From Chromera velia (taxonomy: Eukaryota; Sar; Chromeraceae): a DNA stretch of 58,600 nt. The position numbers and the translations under genes were made by a program. The DNA lies in contig JAHBMJ010005748.1 in the NCBI GenBank assembly GCA_018398765.1, forward strand, positions 8,303 through 66,902. Reading direction: 5' to 3'. The notes beneath the pieces are model-generated. The model made no database searches. It saw only the letters and a list, made by a program, of their open reading frames with translations, and was not told the DNA's origin. Positions 14,901 through 25,644 of the stretch are shown here, piece after piece (the stretch's first letter is position 1; each line of letters opens with the position of its first letter).

Positions 14901-15845
14901 ACGTACGGCCTTCCTGGAAGCACACAGAGAAAAGTTAAGGGACGTCCATCCTCCTCCTTTAGCTTTTCACTTTATTCGCTCCCTCACATTACACAGTCAC
15001 AAAAAAGAAGAACTCAAAAGGCCGGAAAAGGAAGAGCCAAGACAAAAAAGTGAAGCCACGCAAGACCAGACAGACCGTGAGAGAGTTTTGGGCATCCATC
15101 ACCATGCGTGCCTGCGGACAAGCACAGGACAAGACAGGCACTGAGCCACTTATACAAACGTGTGAAAGTACAAATGCGCGTGCTGGCAGATGATTCGTAC
15201 TGAGAGGTTCAATCTTCGGCAAACTCATCCATGCACGAAAGATTCTAGATCAGCTCTGCACTCTCTGAAAGGACAGCTTTCGATTATTTTTTGTTTCCTC
15301 TTTATGACAAACTCCAAGCGTGATTTTTCTTTCTTGCAGTCCCCTCTCCCTCGTCTTTCTTCGTGAGATGCGCTGATGCGCACTGAAAAGTCCACACGGC
15401 CTCACTGCATGCATGCTCACTTCATCTACTCTGTAGGTGACATCCCTTTCAAAGAGACAGATGTGTCAAACACGATCGGCCTGTTGAGACCTCAGTCCGT
15501 CAAGTCACTGACCATCTCCCTTGTGGTCATCATCTGCAGACAGTGTCAAGCAGCACAACACACAATCGATTCATTTGTTCACTTGTGATATTTTGTTTAT
15601 TTCGTTCTTCCATTATGCATTCATTGCATCATTTGTTCATGCACGTCGCCGTCCGCACGCCCATTTGATTATTCTCAATCAACACCAATTTTGCAGGTGA
15701 CACTGTCTGGGAGTCACGGGGAGTGGAAGAGAAAAGAAGAGGCGGGGAGGCGTGAACGGCTCACCACTCCTCAAGGCATACCGAGCCCTACAGATGAGAA
15801 TGCAGAACATCTCTTGCTGAGAGTCCTATCGAGAAGGCTTGCCTT

Positions 15846-15876
<31 letters not shown>

Positions 15877-16504
15877 GCTTGCCTTTGCATTATCAGCGAA
15901 TGGAACTGGGGTGCGCGAACGGAAAGAAGAGGGCACAGAGCGAGGCAAAGAAAAAGTCACAAAGAGAAAAGGAGGGACATGAAGTAAGGCATGCACGGCA
16001 GTGAAAGGAAGGCATGCAATCAAAGATTGACTCACGTCGAGAATGGTCTTCTGCAAACAGGAAGAGACGGAAAAACGAGGAGGAAACACATACGAGGGAC
16101 AGGGGAAGCAAATCAATGGTCCGATTTCTTTGCATGTGAATGGACGAAAGAACAAAGAAACAAATGAGCCGAGAGGACAAAGAAAGGAGCAAACGAGGCG
16201 AAAGAAGGCAGAAAAAAGAAAAGGATTGAATAGGACGCCCAGATCGACTAATTTATTCTTTTCCTGTCGTCATTCATGTCTCTGTATGTTCCTCTCCTGT
16301 AGCACTCCGTCACTTCCCCTCTCTCCTGTTCTCTCTGCGTCTACCGCAATCATTTCCTACCTTTCTCTTCCAGGAAACAGACGAAACCAAATGTGCATTC
16401 AGTCCTCTCTTCTGGATGATTGCTTTTGAAAACACTCCCAAAAGATGCCAGAGCAGAACAGCACGGCGCAGAGCAGGCCAAAAATGCGACCCGACCGCAT
16501 TCAC

Positions 16505-16541
<37 letters not shown>

Positions 16542-19521
16542 GAGAGAGGAAGAGAGAGAGAGAGAACGGATCAGGTAAAGCCCAGCCCTCTCCCTCCATT
16601 CTCACCGCTTGTTCGAGGACGTCGGTCTGCAAGAGGAAAAAGAAGAAGGAGAAGAGCAAGAACAAGAGAGACAGGAGGGGGTTAGGGATGTGCACGGATA
16701 AGTGGGAGTCAAGCAGAGGGATAAACCTTACGCATTGAAGGATTTAGACAGAAAGATGCGGGTGCATTTTAGCCATGAAAGGGAAAAATAGTAAGAATGA
16801 AGGGGCAAATTCACAAAGAAAACACTCGAAACCACAAAAACCAAAGAGGAAAAAGACAAAACCGCGCTTAGTTCGAGCAAGAAAGAAAGAAAGAAAGAAC
16901 GGGTCGCCCTGAGAGAGAGCAAAGGACAGGAGCCGACAGTGAAGGGACGCGAGACGGCAGACAAACTCACCGCGTACACGTATTTGTGAGTGTCCTGCAG
17001 GCGGCAGCCGGAGGGGACAGTGGGAGAAGACGATAACAATTTCGTTCCAGTTTTGCGAGAACACTTTCGAGCACTCACACTAACATTCAACAAATTTCAA
17101 ATGCGTGCACAGAAAGATGGGGGCGACCTGTTTGTCTCTCGCATCTGTACCTTCCACATTCAGTCACCTTCAGCTCAGCGAAGAGAAAAAGCAGAAGAAT
17201 AAGACGAAGAAGAAAGTCAGCTACACAAAAATGGGAAGGAGAGGACCGAAACAGAGGAAGGCACAAAGAAAAGACCGAGTGAAAACAAAACGAAAGAATA
17301 GAGAGAGGAGAAATCGGCACGAAAAAAGATGAAGAGCAGTCTCGCTCAAGTCGTATTGCAAAGAAGAGATGCGTTCCGAATGTCTAGAGAATCTCCTCTC
17401 TGCCTCTTCTGATCATGGTCATGATTGTGTCTCTTCCTACTGCTGCACTTCATCCATCCGTCTAGCTGCAGGACTGACGATCAGTTTGTTGCGGAAGTCG
17501 ACGAGTTGTTCCTTGCTGGCTGCCGCCATTTTTTGGTTCTTCATCTCTTGAGTCACCTCTCCGTCGATACCGAAAGCTTCCTTCCAGATGCCGTCCTGCT
17601 TTCTTTTCAAATCCTGGACACACACACAGAGACACAAAGACAGACAGACAGACAACCAGACAGACACGCAGACAGAGGGTTTTGGATCAATTTTTCTGTC
17701 GGAGACTCGATCATTCGGTACACCCCACTGGGTAAACCCAGCAAGCACATGCAGAACAAATCGAACGACAAAAGTGGGGGAACACATGTGCAAGGGTGCG
17801 AAGGGTGACTAACTGACTGACTGACTGACAAGCGGACTGACATCGCTGGCGCTCAGAGCAATTCCGTCAAAGTCCCTTTTTTGCTCTGCAGTCAGTTCTG
17901 AAGTCTCCAGGAGTTTCAGCGTGTCGTTGTCCTTCAACTGCAAGAAAGAGCAAGGGAGGCGAACAGCGAGGAGGGAACAATTGATTGAAGCATGGAAGGA
18001 TAGATCGATCCACCAATGAATATTTCAGACACCCCCCAATGATGTTTTTTCCCTGCATCTTTCACGCATGATCCTCTTGACAGTCGATTTGTGTGCCTGT
18101 GTTGCATTTCTTTCAAGGGATCGGTGTTGCAGTTCAGCCACAGGAAGCCGAAAGGAAAAAGAAATACTACGGAAGAGCAGACACAAAGGAAAAATCCGCA
18201 CATTTCGAAATGAAAGGCGCATGACAAGATACGCACGAAAGAAAAGAAAAGAAAAGATGTGCAATTCGAGCTTAATTCTCCCAGAAACAGAGGATCCCTG
18301 CCTTATGCCTGTATCCGTTTCTTTGCTTTGCGGTGGAAGGACATGCATATCTTTTGTAAACACAGCTCTAGCTTGAAATCTTTTGGAGTCATAATTCATT
18401 GGTTCATGTTTCGTTACCTGCTCACTCACTAACACAACTACTCACTCGCTTATTCACTCAACCGACCGACCGACAGACCGACCTCTCTGATGTCTGCCTC
18501 CTTGCTGTCGACAATTGGTTTCAGTTCTGCTACGTTGATCTTGAGAGCCTCCTCAAAGCTTTCAATCTTATTGCCAACGTTCTCCACGTCTGGGGCACTC
18601 TCAATCTCAGTGACAGTGTCTGCAGTCATTTTCGTTCATTCGTACGTGATTAGAGAAACATACCTATGTCAAAAGACAAATTCAAAAGACATTCGATATC
18701 CCGCATGCAACTATTCATATTCATTCGCATAGTGTCCTGGTCTCTACGAATATGTCCTGACTATGCAGACGCAGCATGCATGCAAACTTGCGAGACAAAG
18801 AACAATACGTAGAAGAAAAAAACATCAAGAAGATGATGTTTTGAGGGTCTCTGCGCAATTTGAGCCGTCATGTACTGAAAAAAAAAACTAACTTTTTCGG
18901 AGTTCTTCGTTGGTCTTGAAGGACGCAGGGTGGAGCTGCTGCATCTCCTCCACGTCCTTGTCGAGGTTCTTCTCCATTTGGACTTCGGAGAGAACAGCAG
19001 ACGGCTCTCCGCCCTCCTCCTGCATTTATTTATTTATTCATCATCGATGCGTACATCCATACGCGTACACAAACAAAGGGAGGGACCCGGACTGGGTCTG
19101 AAGCTTCTATCCCGTCAAGAGTTGCTGCATGGACGACTCTTCAAAACCACAATGGCAGACTCTTAATTTCGAAGGGGGGAGGAGGGGGGGAGAAATGGAG
19201 AAATAGAGATGGTTGGAAGGCGGGGACAAATTAAACGGGGAGGGAGGAGGTCCGAAGAGAAATGTAGTGGAAAAATGATAAGAAGAAAGGAAACATCATT
19301 TGCATCGTTCGGGAGGACCCAGCGGTTCCGTTCAGTAGGGGGTCGCTGTATTGCACTGGTGCTCTACCGAAGGAATTTATTTTCCCTTAGCAGCCATTTC
19401 GAAACTGTGGATTGTGATCTATCACCGCAGGATGCTCCTGTAAAGGAGACTCCTATCACACGCCCCGAACCCCCCCCTCGTGATCCCATGCCTGTTCTAT
19501 CCGTGGCCTTGTTAATCTCTG

Positions 19522-19592
<71 letters not shown>

Positions 19593-20557
19593 TTTGGACG
19601 CACCCCATTGACTTTGCCGCGAAGAGGGTCGGGAGAAGGCTCCTCGACGATCTCGTGGTTGACCTGCAGAGGCTTGCAAGAATTAAGTAAGGGAACCGAC
19701 AGCACAGCCAGCTAGAGGAATTAAATGTTTAGTCGATAGTTCTCCACTTTCACTTTTGCACAGGAACGGGCAGTTGGTTTGATGCTGCCCTGGTTATCCT
19801 TTGATCTCAATGAACCAAGCTGACACACACACACCACACGCACACACACACACCACACACACATACACGTGCACACGCTCACAGAGAGAAAAGGGGGGGG
19901 GGGCGGTAGCAAAGAGGGCAGAGACACAAAAAGGATAGCCAGAGAAAGAAGGAGAAAAGGTGGGGAAGCAGATAGTTCACAGACAATAAAACAACGCATA
20001 CAGATCGAAATAAGTAGAAATTAGATTCCTGCTTTCTCCGTTCTTTCCAAAATCGTTGTCTCTTTTGAGTCCTCACTGACCGCTGGGGAAGAGTCCGCAT
20101 CCCTCTCCGTCGTGACGGTGCTCGGTACGGTATCTGATGCAGCATCAGCACCCGGCAGTTGATCTTTTGTTGGCGTTTTTGGCGTGATGTCCTCGGTCTG
20201 ATCTTTTGTTGGCGTTTTTGGCGTGATGTCCTCAGTCTGACCGGTTCTGTCTTCCACCTCATTAGTTGCCAGAGTCTCGTCGACAGGGGTGTCACTTTCG
20301 GCATTCACCTTCTCTTTTTGGAGAATCTCCAGCAGAGTGGTGGGCTGCAGAGAGGATCGAGAGACGCATGCACATGCGAAATTGGATTATGATGGAAAGA
20401 GAAATGAAAACAAATGTTGATCGTCTCTCGGATCCACACCTAATTGTGCATTTTATTCCGCTTCTCAAGACAAAATCAGTGGCTACAAAAGCACAAGACA
20501 CCCAAAACAACAGAAGGGACCCCCCGACTGACTGACGGACACACAGACTATATCGTC

Positions 20558-20604
<47 letters not shown>

Positions 20605-21235
20605 CCGACCTTTCCGGATGGAGTCTCTCTCTGCAGGACGTCGTCTGCTCTGTTGAGAATCTTCTCGAGGGACGCCTGGTTGAGCATGTCGTCGGCGTTC
20701 TGCATTCAGGCAGGCAGGCAGGGAGGCACGCAGGCAGGCAGGCAGGGAGGCGCTGATACATGCAGGGAAATTTGTGAGGCATGGGGAGCTACAGGAGGCT
20801 TTCTTTTTTTCATGCGTCTCTTTGTCTATTCTCTCTTTCTGTGTGTGTGAGAGAGGGAAGGGAGCGGGGGGGGGGAGGCGGGCAGCCTTTTTTAGCAAAA
20901 TGAAATGTGCCTGCTGACAAAGCGAGCCAGGTAGGTGATGTCATGTATGTGCCTGCCTGCCTGCCTGCCTTGTTTTGGAATCCTCGACTGCCGGACGAGG
21001 TGTTTGTCTGCTCTGATTTGACCAGTGCATGTTTCAAGCCACTCCGATTGCAGAACCTCATGGCGGCTGTGTACGTATGAATGCTCCTTTAATAGCACAT
21101 GAGTAGAGTAGAAACAGACTCTTGGCTTCCTGACTGGCTGACTGACTGACTGACTGACTGACTGACGCTGTTGATGTCTCTGTCCCGCTGTCCCCTGAAG
21201 AAGTGGGCGCGGACCTCGGCATCGCGCCTCTGTTG
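1..21235 (-). CDS. Giant coiled-coil/Cys-rich protein gene, 34 exons visible, incomplete at both ends
   Basis: Exons in transcript order: 21235-21167, 20699-20610, 20344-20081, 19663-19604, 19019-18893, 18619-18483, 17937-17842, 17613-17479, 16994-16971, 16626-16606, 16050-16036, 15533-15513, 14624-14592, 14237-14223, 13080-12901, 12404-12237, 11950-11867, 11195-11133, 10551-8840, 8347-8202, 7702-7434, 6947-6765, 6350-6221, 5771-5606, 4957-4866, 4566-3899, 3431-3312, 2941-2825, 2496-2330, 1981-1822, 1426-1212, 1000-877, 572-389, 148-1. Each has an AG acceptor, nearly all TGCAG-like, and a GT donor, and phases fit at every junction, giving about 2,067 open codons. Most exons are rich in Glu, Lys, Gln and Ala, typical of coiled coil; the long central exon is Cys-rich. 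Function is not recognised. The start codon is uncertain and the stop lies beyond base 1. The acceptor at 4567-4568 is the weakest. It could be two or more genes; continuous phase argues for one. Confidence 0.75.
3476..3580. repeat. CATC tetranucleotide repeat in an intron of the giant gene
   Basis: About 100 bases of CATC with interspersed CATTCGTC units, just upstream (in transcript sense) of exon 3431-3312. Confidence 0.9.
6374..6456. repeat. AT then GT dinucleotide repeat in an intron of the giant gene
   Basis: An AT run of about 45 bases passes directly into a GT run of about 33 bases, next to the acceptor of exon 6350-6221. Confidence 0.9.
8840..10551 (-). CDS. Cysteine-rich central exon (1,712 bases) of the giant gene
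   Basis: This is by far the longest exon, with acceptor CTGCAG at its high-coordinate end and donor GTACGT at its low end. It opens in phase 0 and leaves two bases that combine with the next exon (8347-8202) to continue the Cys pattern ([10 protein letters not shown]). Cys pairs recur in short modules separated by charged helical stretches. Two modules are clearly related: [16 protein letters not shown] (around 9765-9820) and [14 protein letters not shown] (around 9105-9150), each followed by a (T)GFLQ/(T)AFLDS-like tail; [14 protein letters not shown] is a weaker third. The alternation of disulfide-like modules and Ala/Glu/Lys-rich helices suggests an extracellular or wall/pellicle protein, but no known family is recognised. 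No transmembrane segment is evident. Confidence 0.8.
11720..11854. repeat. TC, AC and AG compound dinucleotide repeat
   Basis: Consecutive TC, AC and AG blocks within the intron below exon 11950-11867; a second AC block lies at about 11959-11997 beyond that exon, so the 84-base exon is enclosed by dinucleotide arrays. Confidence 0.9.
13096..13893. repeat. Minisatellite, about 12 units of 59-67 bases, carrying a copied 3' splice site
   Basis: On the plus strand each unit reads GTTGTGCTCCTTCATCTGCA, then TGCACTCAG, a T-rich run and a short GGTT array. Units differ by presence of CTAG and by the number of GTTT or GGTT steps. On the minus strand each unit contains GCAGATGAAGGAGC, identical to the real acceptor and first codons (ATG AAG GAG C) of the adjacent exon 13080-12901. 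The array lies within the intron upstream of that exon. Units of 63 bases keep an open minus-strand frame ([19 protein letters not shown]), so the long ORFs seen here on both strands are products of the repeat, not evidence of genes. Confidence 0.9.
14223..16994 (-). other. Cluster of six consecutive micro-exons in the giant gene
   Basis: Six candidate exons lie in a row: 16994-16971 (24 b, DTHKYVYA), 16626-16606 (21 b, TDVLEQA), 16050-16036 (15 b, KTILD), 15533-15513 (21 b, MMTTREM), 14624-14592 (33 b, [11 protein letters not shown]) and 14237-14223 (15 b, LLDAK). Each is bounded by CAG on one side and GTGAGT, GTGAGA, GTCAGT or GTAAGG on the other, and every length is a multiple of three in phase 0 with both neighbours (17613-17479 and 13080-12901). 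Such short segments can arise by chance, so individual members are less certain than the series. Further tiny exons may have been missed. Confidence 0.5.
20556..20602. repeat. AGAC (GTCT) array starting at a splice donor
   Basis: Read on the minus strand, the intron after exon 20699-20610 starts GTCGGCTT and continues as a GTCT array for about 45 bases. Confidence 0.85.
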
Positions 21236-22700
21236 CTGCACAGATGGACGGATGGAGAAACACACAGAAATACGGATGGAGATACGTGGATGCCTGGCTG
21301 GCTGGCTGGCTAGTAGACGGCTGGGAGGGTGGACTGATGGGAGCATGCAGAGAAAGAAAAAGGGAGGGAAGATGGGGGAAGAGAAGTCTGAGTTAGAGTG
21401 AATCAGTGGAGAAGAGAATTAAGGAGAGGGCGAAACACAAAAGGGGGGGGGCATCGAAGTTTCGTCGCAAGGTGGGAGAGGGGGGGACAGGGTAGCGTAG
21501 AGTCATGACCAGACAACCCCAACTCTGGTGGATGCGTGAAGGTGCAGAAGGAGAGGGGAGAGGTACACATACATACACACATACACACACACAGAGAGAG
21601 AGAGGGGGGGGAGGGGGGGGAGAGACTGATAGATACATAAAAACGAGCAGGAAGACACTCTACCACATAGATAAGTGCGAATATACACGGTAAGAGAGAT
21701 TAGGAAAACCCAAACGCAACAAAGGTTTGTGTGATCGACTCTTTTTTCTTTTCTGTCAAGGAAAAGCTCCAATGAGCTTCAAAGGAATGCAGTAAATGAA
21801 AAAAGAGCAATGTGTGCGAAAGAAGACATAAGACGGTGGTAAAGAGAAAGGAGAAAAAGGGAAAGAAAGAGGACTTCGAATCTTGAAATCCTTAATCTGC
21901 CATAAGAAATAAATAGGAACAGGGCTGACTGGAAAACACAGGAAGAAAGCCACAGCGAAGGCGATATCCTGACTGAAAGAGACAGCCAGAAAGGCACTAA
22001 CTATACCGATAGGGAAATGTGAGTAGGGATGTCTCGGCACAGTTTTGAGAAGTTCAAGGAAGTCATTTTGAGGGGTGTTGAGACTTTTGAAAGAAATACG
22101 TCCCGCCTGTTTTGATAGGCTACATGTATCGGCCTCACTGCATACTCTGAGCCAGATATGTGGTTGTATCAAAATGCATATATATGTGTAGAGCGAGAGA
22201 GACGTATACATGCATGTACATCTTTTAAGGAAAGAGTCCAAGAGATCCGCCTGACCACGAGTGCCAGATTTCCCATTGTCCTCTTCTTCCCTTCAGAACG
22301 GTTTGAAGTTTCGCTCGGTGAAAATCTCTGCACACAGGTGACGGTGAGTGGATGAAAGCACTTCGCCCGTCTGTATCGATACGTACTACACAATTGACCG
22401 AAGCGCAGCTGCATGCTTGGAGGCAGAAAGAAAGAAACTTCGACCGCTTCGGGACCACTGAAAGCAGCTGATGCATTCATATTCATGGATTCACCTGTCA
22501 ATTTGTCACAGTGAACAGGAACGAAGTCCTGCGTAGGATGCGTAGGAAGGAACCTGTGAAGGGGCCAAGCTCGCTCTTGCGCGCTTTCAGAGCTGGCTAC
22601 CCTTTTGGTCGCTTTTTGTCTCTCTCTCTTTCACAAACGCACTTCTCTGTGTTTCTCTTCTCTTTTACCAGAGTCAGTATGCTCGATCCAGGAACAGCGA
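21236..22700. other. Upstream flank of the giant gene; first exon not settled
   Basis: No secure exon is visible. One candidate first coding exon for the giant gene is 22066-22007 on the minus strand: it starts with ATG (MTSLNFSKLC...), ends in phase 0 at a GTATAG donor, and would join the CAA codon of exon 21235-21167. Its codon content is unremarkable and the donor is weak. The rest is CTGA, GGCT and GA-rich simple sequence (around 21130-21165, 21290-21315 and 21590-21625). Confidence 0.2.
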
Positions 22701-22836
22701 TTGCGAGCACCCGGCCCTAATACAGTTCTCTCCTGACGTATACGTATAGACGTATACGTACGGCTTCGATCGATCGCGCTTTCGATCAATTTAATTATAT
22801 GTACGAATATATTAAATACACGCGCATGCAATATTG

Positions 22837-22877
<41 letters not shown>

Positions 22878-23080
22878 TACTAATTGTATGTATATATAAA
22901 TGTATATACATGCACATACATGCATATTTAAATATATATTAATTAGTCTATAAATTAATGTATCAATATTATAATTAAAATGATTAAATTTAAATGTGTA
23001 CGTATGTGTGTATATCGATATACACGTATCGGTTCAACTTTTTTAATGCATGCATATGGTATACGTGAGTGTGTTAACGA

Positions 23081-23668
23081 GATACACCCAACCAGTTGGG
23101 TGAGTGCCTCGGGGGGCCCTTTAGGGGGTCCGCAAATTTGATTGATGCACACCATCGGGGGTTTAGGCATGTCTTGTGCAGGTGCATACATGCATGGGGC
23201 GGGGGCCACGGCAACGCGCACGAAGTATGCTTTTCGGGACCACGCGAGCATACATTTGCAACTCCATGCGAGTTGTTTGAGGGGCACGTTTTAGAATTTG
23301 GGTGACACCGTGACGGACAGAGATAGAAGCGACCCCCCGGCCCCAAAAAATAAAAAAATGCGTTATGCGAGTGCATACGATCTCAGGGCCTCTCGGCTGA
23401 TCTCAGCAGAGCTGAGCTGCCCCCTGAGGCGATTGACAACCTAGTTGACAACGTTGTTCACGCGCATTTGCGCGTATACGATACAATGACGATAAAGCCG
23501 CCATTTAAGCCCCGCAGTACCCCGCGAAGCCCCTCCGCCCCGCCAATACCACTGAGCCAATGCTTATAAAAACGATAAAAAATGAAGTCTGTTTTTTTTT
23601 TAGCATTACATTTATTTAGTGAATTATAATGTGATACACCCAACTAGCTGGTGAGTGCCTCGGGGGGC
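23081..23668. repeat. Pair of 36-base direct repeats about 550 bases apart
   Basis: The segment GATACACCCAACCAGTTGGG followed by TGAGTGCCTCGGGGGGC (23081-23117) recurs with few changes at 23633-23668 (GATACACCCAACTAGCTGG...). Each copy contains a small near-palindrome, CCCAACCAGTTGGG in the first. The DNA between has no recognisable gene. The copies may be ends or internal units of an old mobile element. Confidence 0.6.
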
Positions 23669-24270
23669 ATATAGGTAGTTCCGTAGAATGTCGCACGTGG
23701 ACTCAGACCTTAGCCTATTTGTCAGAACTAGCTTTAAGATCAGTGCAAATAGCACATTGGAGGCTTATTGAAGCGTTTTTAATGGTTGATATGTGGTTTG
23801 CAACTTATTAGAAACAATTTTGAAAGTGGCTGTTTAAAGTTATTTTGGGATCCCTGACCCCCATAACTTTAGGATCAGTGCGAAAGGGTTGGCGCCACCA
23901 CGGAGCGTGGCCAGGCGTCGGCCATGTGGCTACCTTTCTGGACATCTGCCGCCCTCACATAAAGTCGTACGCATGCAGAAATAATATGAATACGTACACG
24001 GCTATACACGGCCTGTATAATTGATACGTTAAGTGGAATCAATACAGTCAATGAGTTGTAAGATAGAGTCAGCAAGAGAAGCTGCGTGAACCGATAAGAC
24101 CATATGTGTTAGTATGTTATAATCCCGTCTATAAAATAAAAATATAAGAAATGCCGAGCTAAATAGGGGCCTGGAAGGCGCAAAATCCTAGAAAATATGA
24201 GGTGTTCCATGGATGGTTCCGCACGTGTTGCATGGCCTGTGCCGCCCGTCTACGTATGTCATGGGGGTTG

Positions 24271-24572
24271 CAGCTGCCAGATCTTTACCCCAATAGGGTC
24301 CGCGGGGGATCGGGCTCCCCCTCCCCCCCTCTATCTACCCACAATATCATAATCACCCCAAGAAGGAAGTCTGTCTTCAAGTACGGGCGCGCGCGCGTAC
24401 GTTAACATTGTGTATTGGTGTTTTTTTTATATTTTATTAGATTTTTGTATGAATTTTACAGTCAGATTTTCTTTTTCATACCTTCCATGCTCTGGGCTCT
24501 TCGGCGCATACATGCATATATGCATACAGATAAGTACATGCGGACCCTATTGGGGTAATGGACCCAGCTGCC
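24271..24572. repeat. Inverted repeat about 300 bases across, possible small non-autonomous element
   Basis: The arm at 24271-24302 (CAGCTGCCAGATCTTTACCC, CAATAGGGTCCG) is matched in reverse complement at 24540-24572 (GCGGACCCTATTGGGGTAA, then ATGGACCCAGCTGCC). The inner 19 bases match exactly; the outer part has small changes. The roughly 235-base spacer has no ORF of note. The size and arrangement fit a miniature inverted-repeat element, but no target-site duplication was identified. Confidence 0.5.
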
Positions 24573-25644
24573 ACCGGGTAAGTGAGTTTCTGCGATGGCG
24601 CACGCACTCACGCATGTACTCGAGTATACCATCCACGAACCCTCGTTCAAAAACGTTTTGGAACAGATCGATATACATGCATTTTTTATATAGTTTGATT
24701 GTATGTGTCTTCTTTAAGTTGTAACAGCGTGCGCGCGTGCGCAAGTGGCGCAACTGTTAGAATCGCAACCATAATTTGAATATACCGCATCAAATTAAGA
24801 CAATTTTTCACTTGAGTCATGAAAATTACAATTACAAATTATAAAACTAAAAATTTTTTTGGTGAGAAAATGGATCGCAATCGGTCAATACAGAGCCCAT
24901 ACGGTATGCCGGGGCCCATTTATACATTCTAGAACAGAAATTCATTTTAAATTACAAATTTTGAATTCGATTAGGATGATGATGATGTTATAAATATACA
25001 TCAACTACCCAAATTTAAATACCGTTTATTACTTTTTGCCAAACATGTCTTCCCTAACATTGTGTGTGTGATCGACCGTTTTCTGTTCATAACACCGAGA
25101 CTAGCTACTAGCTAGGAGACTAGCATTGAGACAAATATATAAATGGACACCTTTCAGACCCGATAACGAATGTTGCACCTTCCCTTGTTGTTTTTGCGGG
25201 GAACAAAAGTCTCCTTTGCCCCCTTCCTGTTTTCCTGGCTGTTTTCTTGCTAGTTTTCTTGCCTCCTCCCCACATCTCCGCCTTCCTTAAAGTTCCTTTC
25301 TTCTTGCTTGGTTGCTCTTTTGAGAAACTCGCTGTTTAACTTGACTACGCTCAATTCCTTGACATCCCACCCCTCACCAGTGCATGTCGCGATCGTCTTG
25401 TCGGTCTCGTGCCTGCATCAGATCGAATCTTCTCACTCACTCAACACACCCACCCCTTCTTGATTCTCCTGCATGGACTCTTTGGCCCGTCAAATTCGAC
25501 AACTAACACTCATACATTGAATGCATGTCCATGTAGCATGCACTCGTCATACAGTCAGTGGTCATACAACGTTCCTTCAACCCTTCCCAGAAGTCTGCGG
25601 GGACGTACGTTCTCCCTTCTTTGACTGTACGTCGGAGTTTGTGA

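Larger units (their letters stand above)
22700..25640. other. AT-rich intergenic island without genes
   Basis: Composition changes sharply from the flanking gene-bearing DNA: long AT stretches, TA dinucleotide runs at 22838-22873, and only short ORFs in all frames. I see no splice-consistent coding sequence. It contains dispersed repeat copies listed separately (23081-23117 with 23633-23668; 24271-24572), which suggests old transposable-element remains. A TC-rich stretch from about 25200 to 25440 leads into the next possible gene. Confidence 0.7.

Noticed and set aside
14900..14930. 7-base segment between TTCCAG and GTACGT
   Set aside because: Out of phase with its neighbours and easily due to chance.
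15765..15787. 23-base segment with CTGTAG acceptor and GTGAGC donor within the micro-exon cluster
   Set aside because: Its length breaks the phase 0 chain, which is intact without it; a 6-base version ending at GTATGC is too short to argue for.
22297..22720. Plus-strand exon-like segments 22297-22343, 22512-22607 and 22672-22720
   Set aside because: Splice-like borders are present but the phases do not join into one frame.
24727..24770. tRNA-like stretch (GTGCGCAAGTGGCGCAACTG...)
   Set aside because: Only weak B/D-arm resemblance; no cloverleaf could be drawn.
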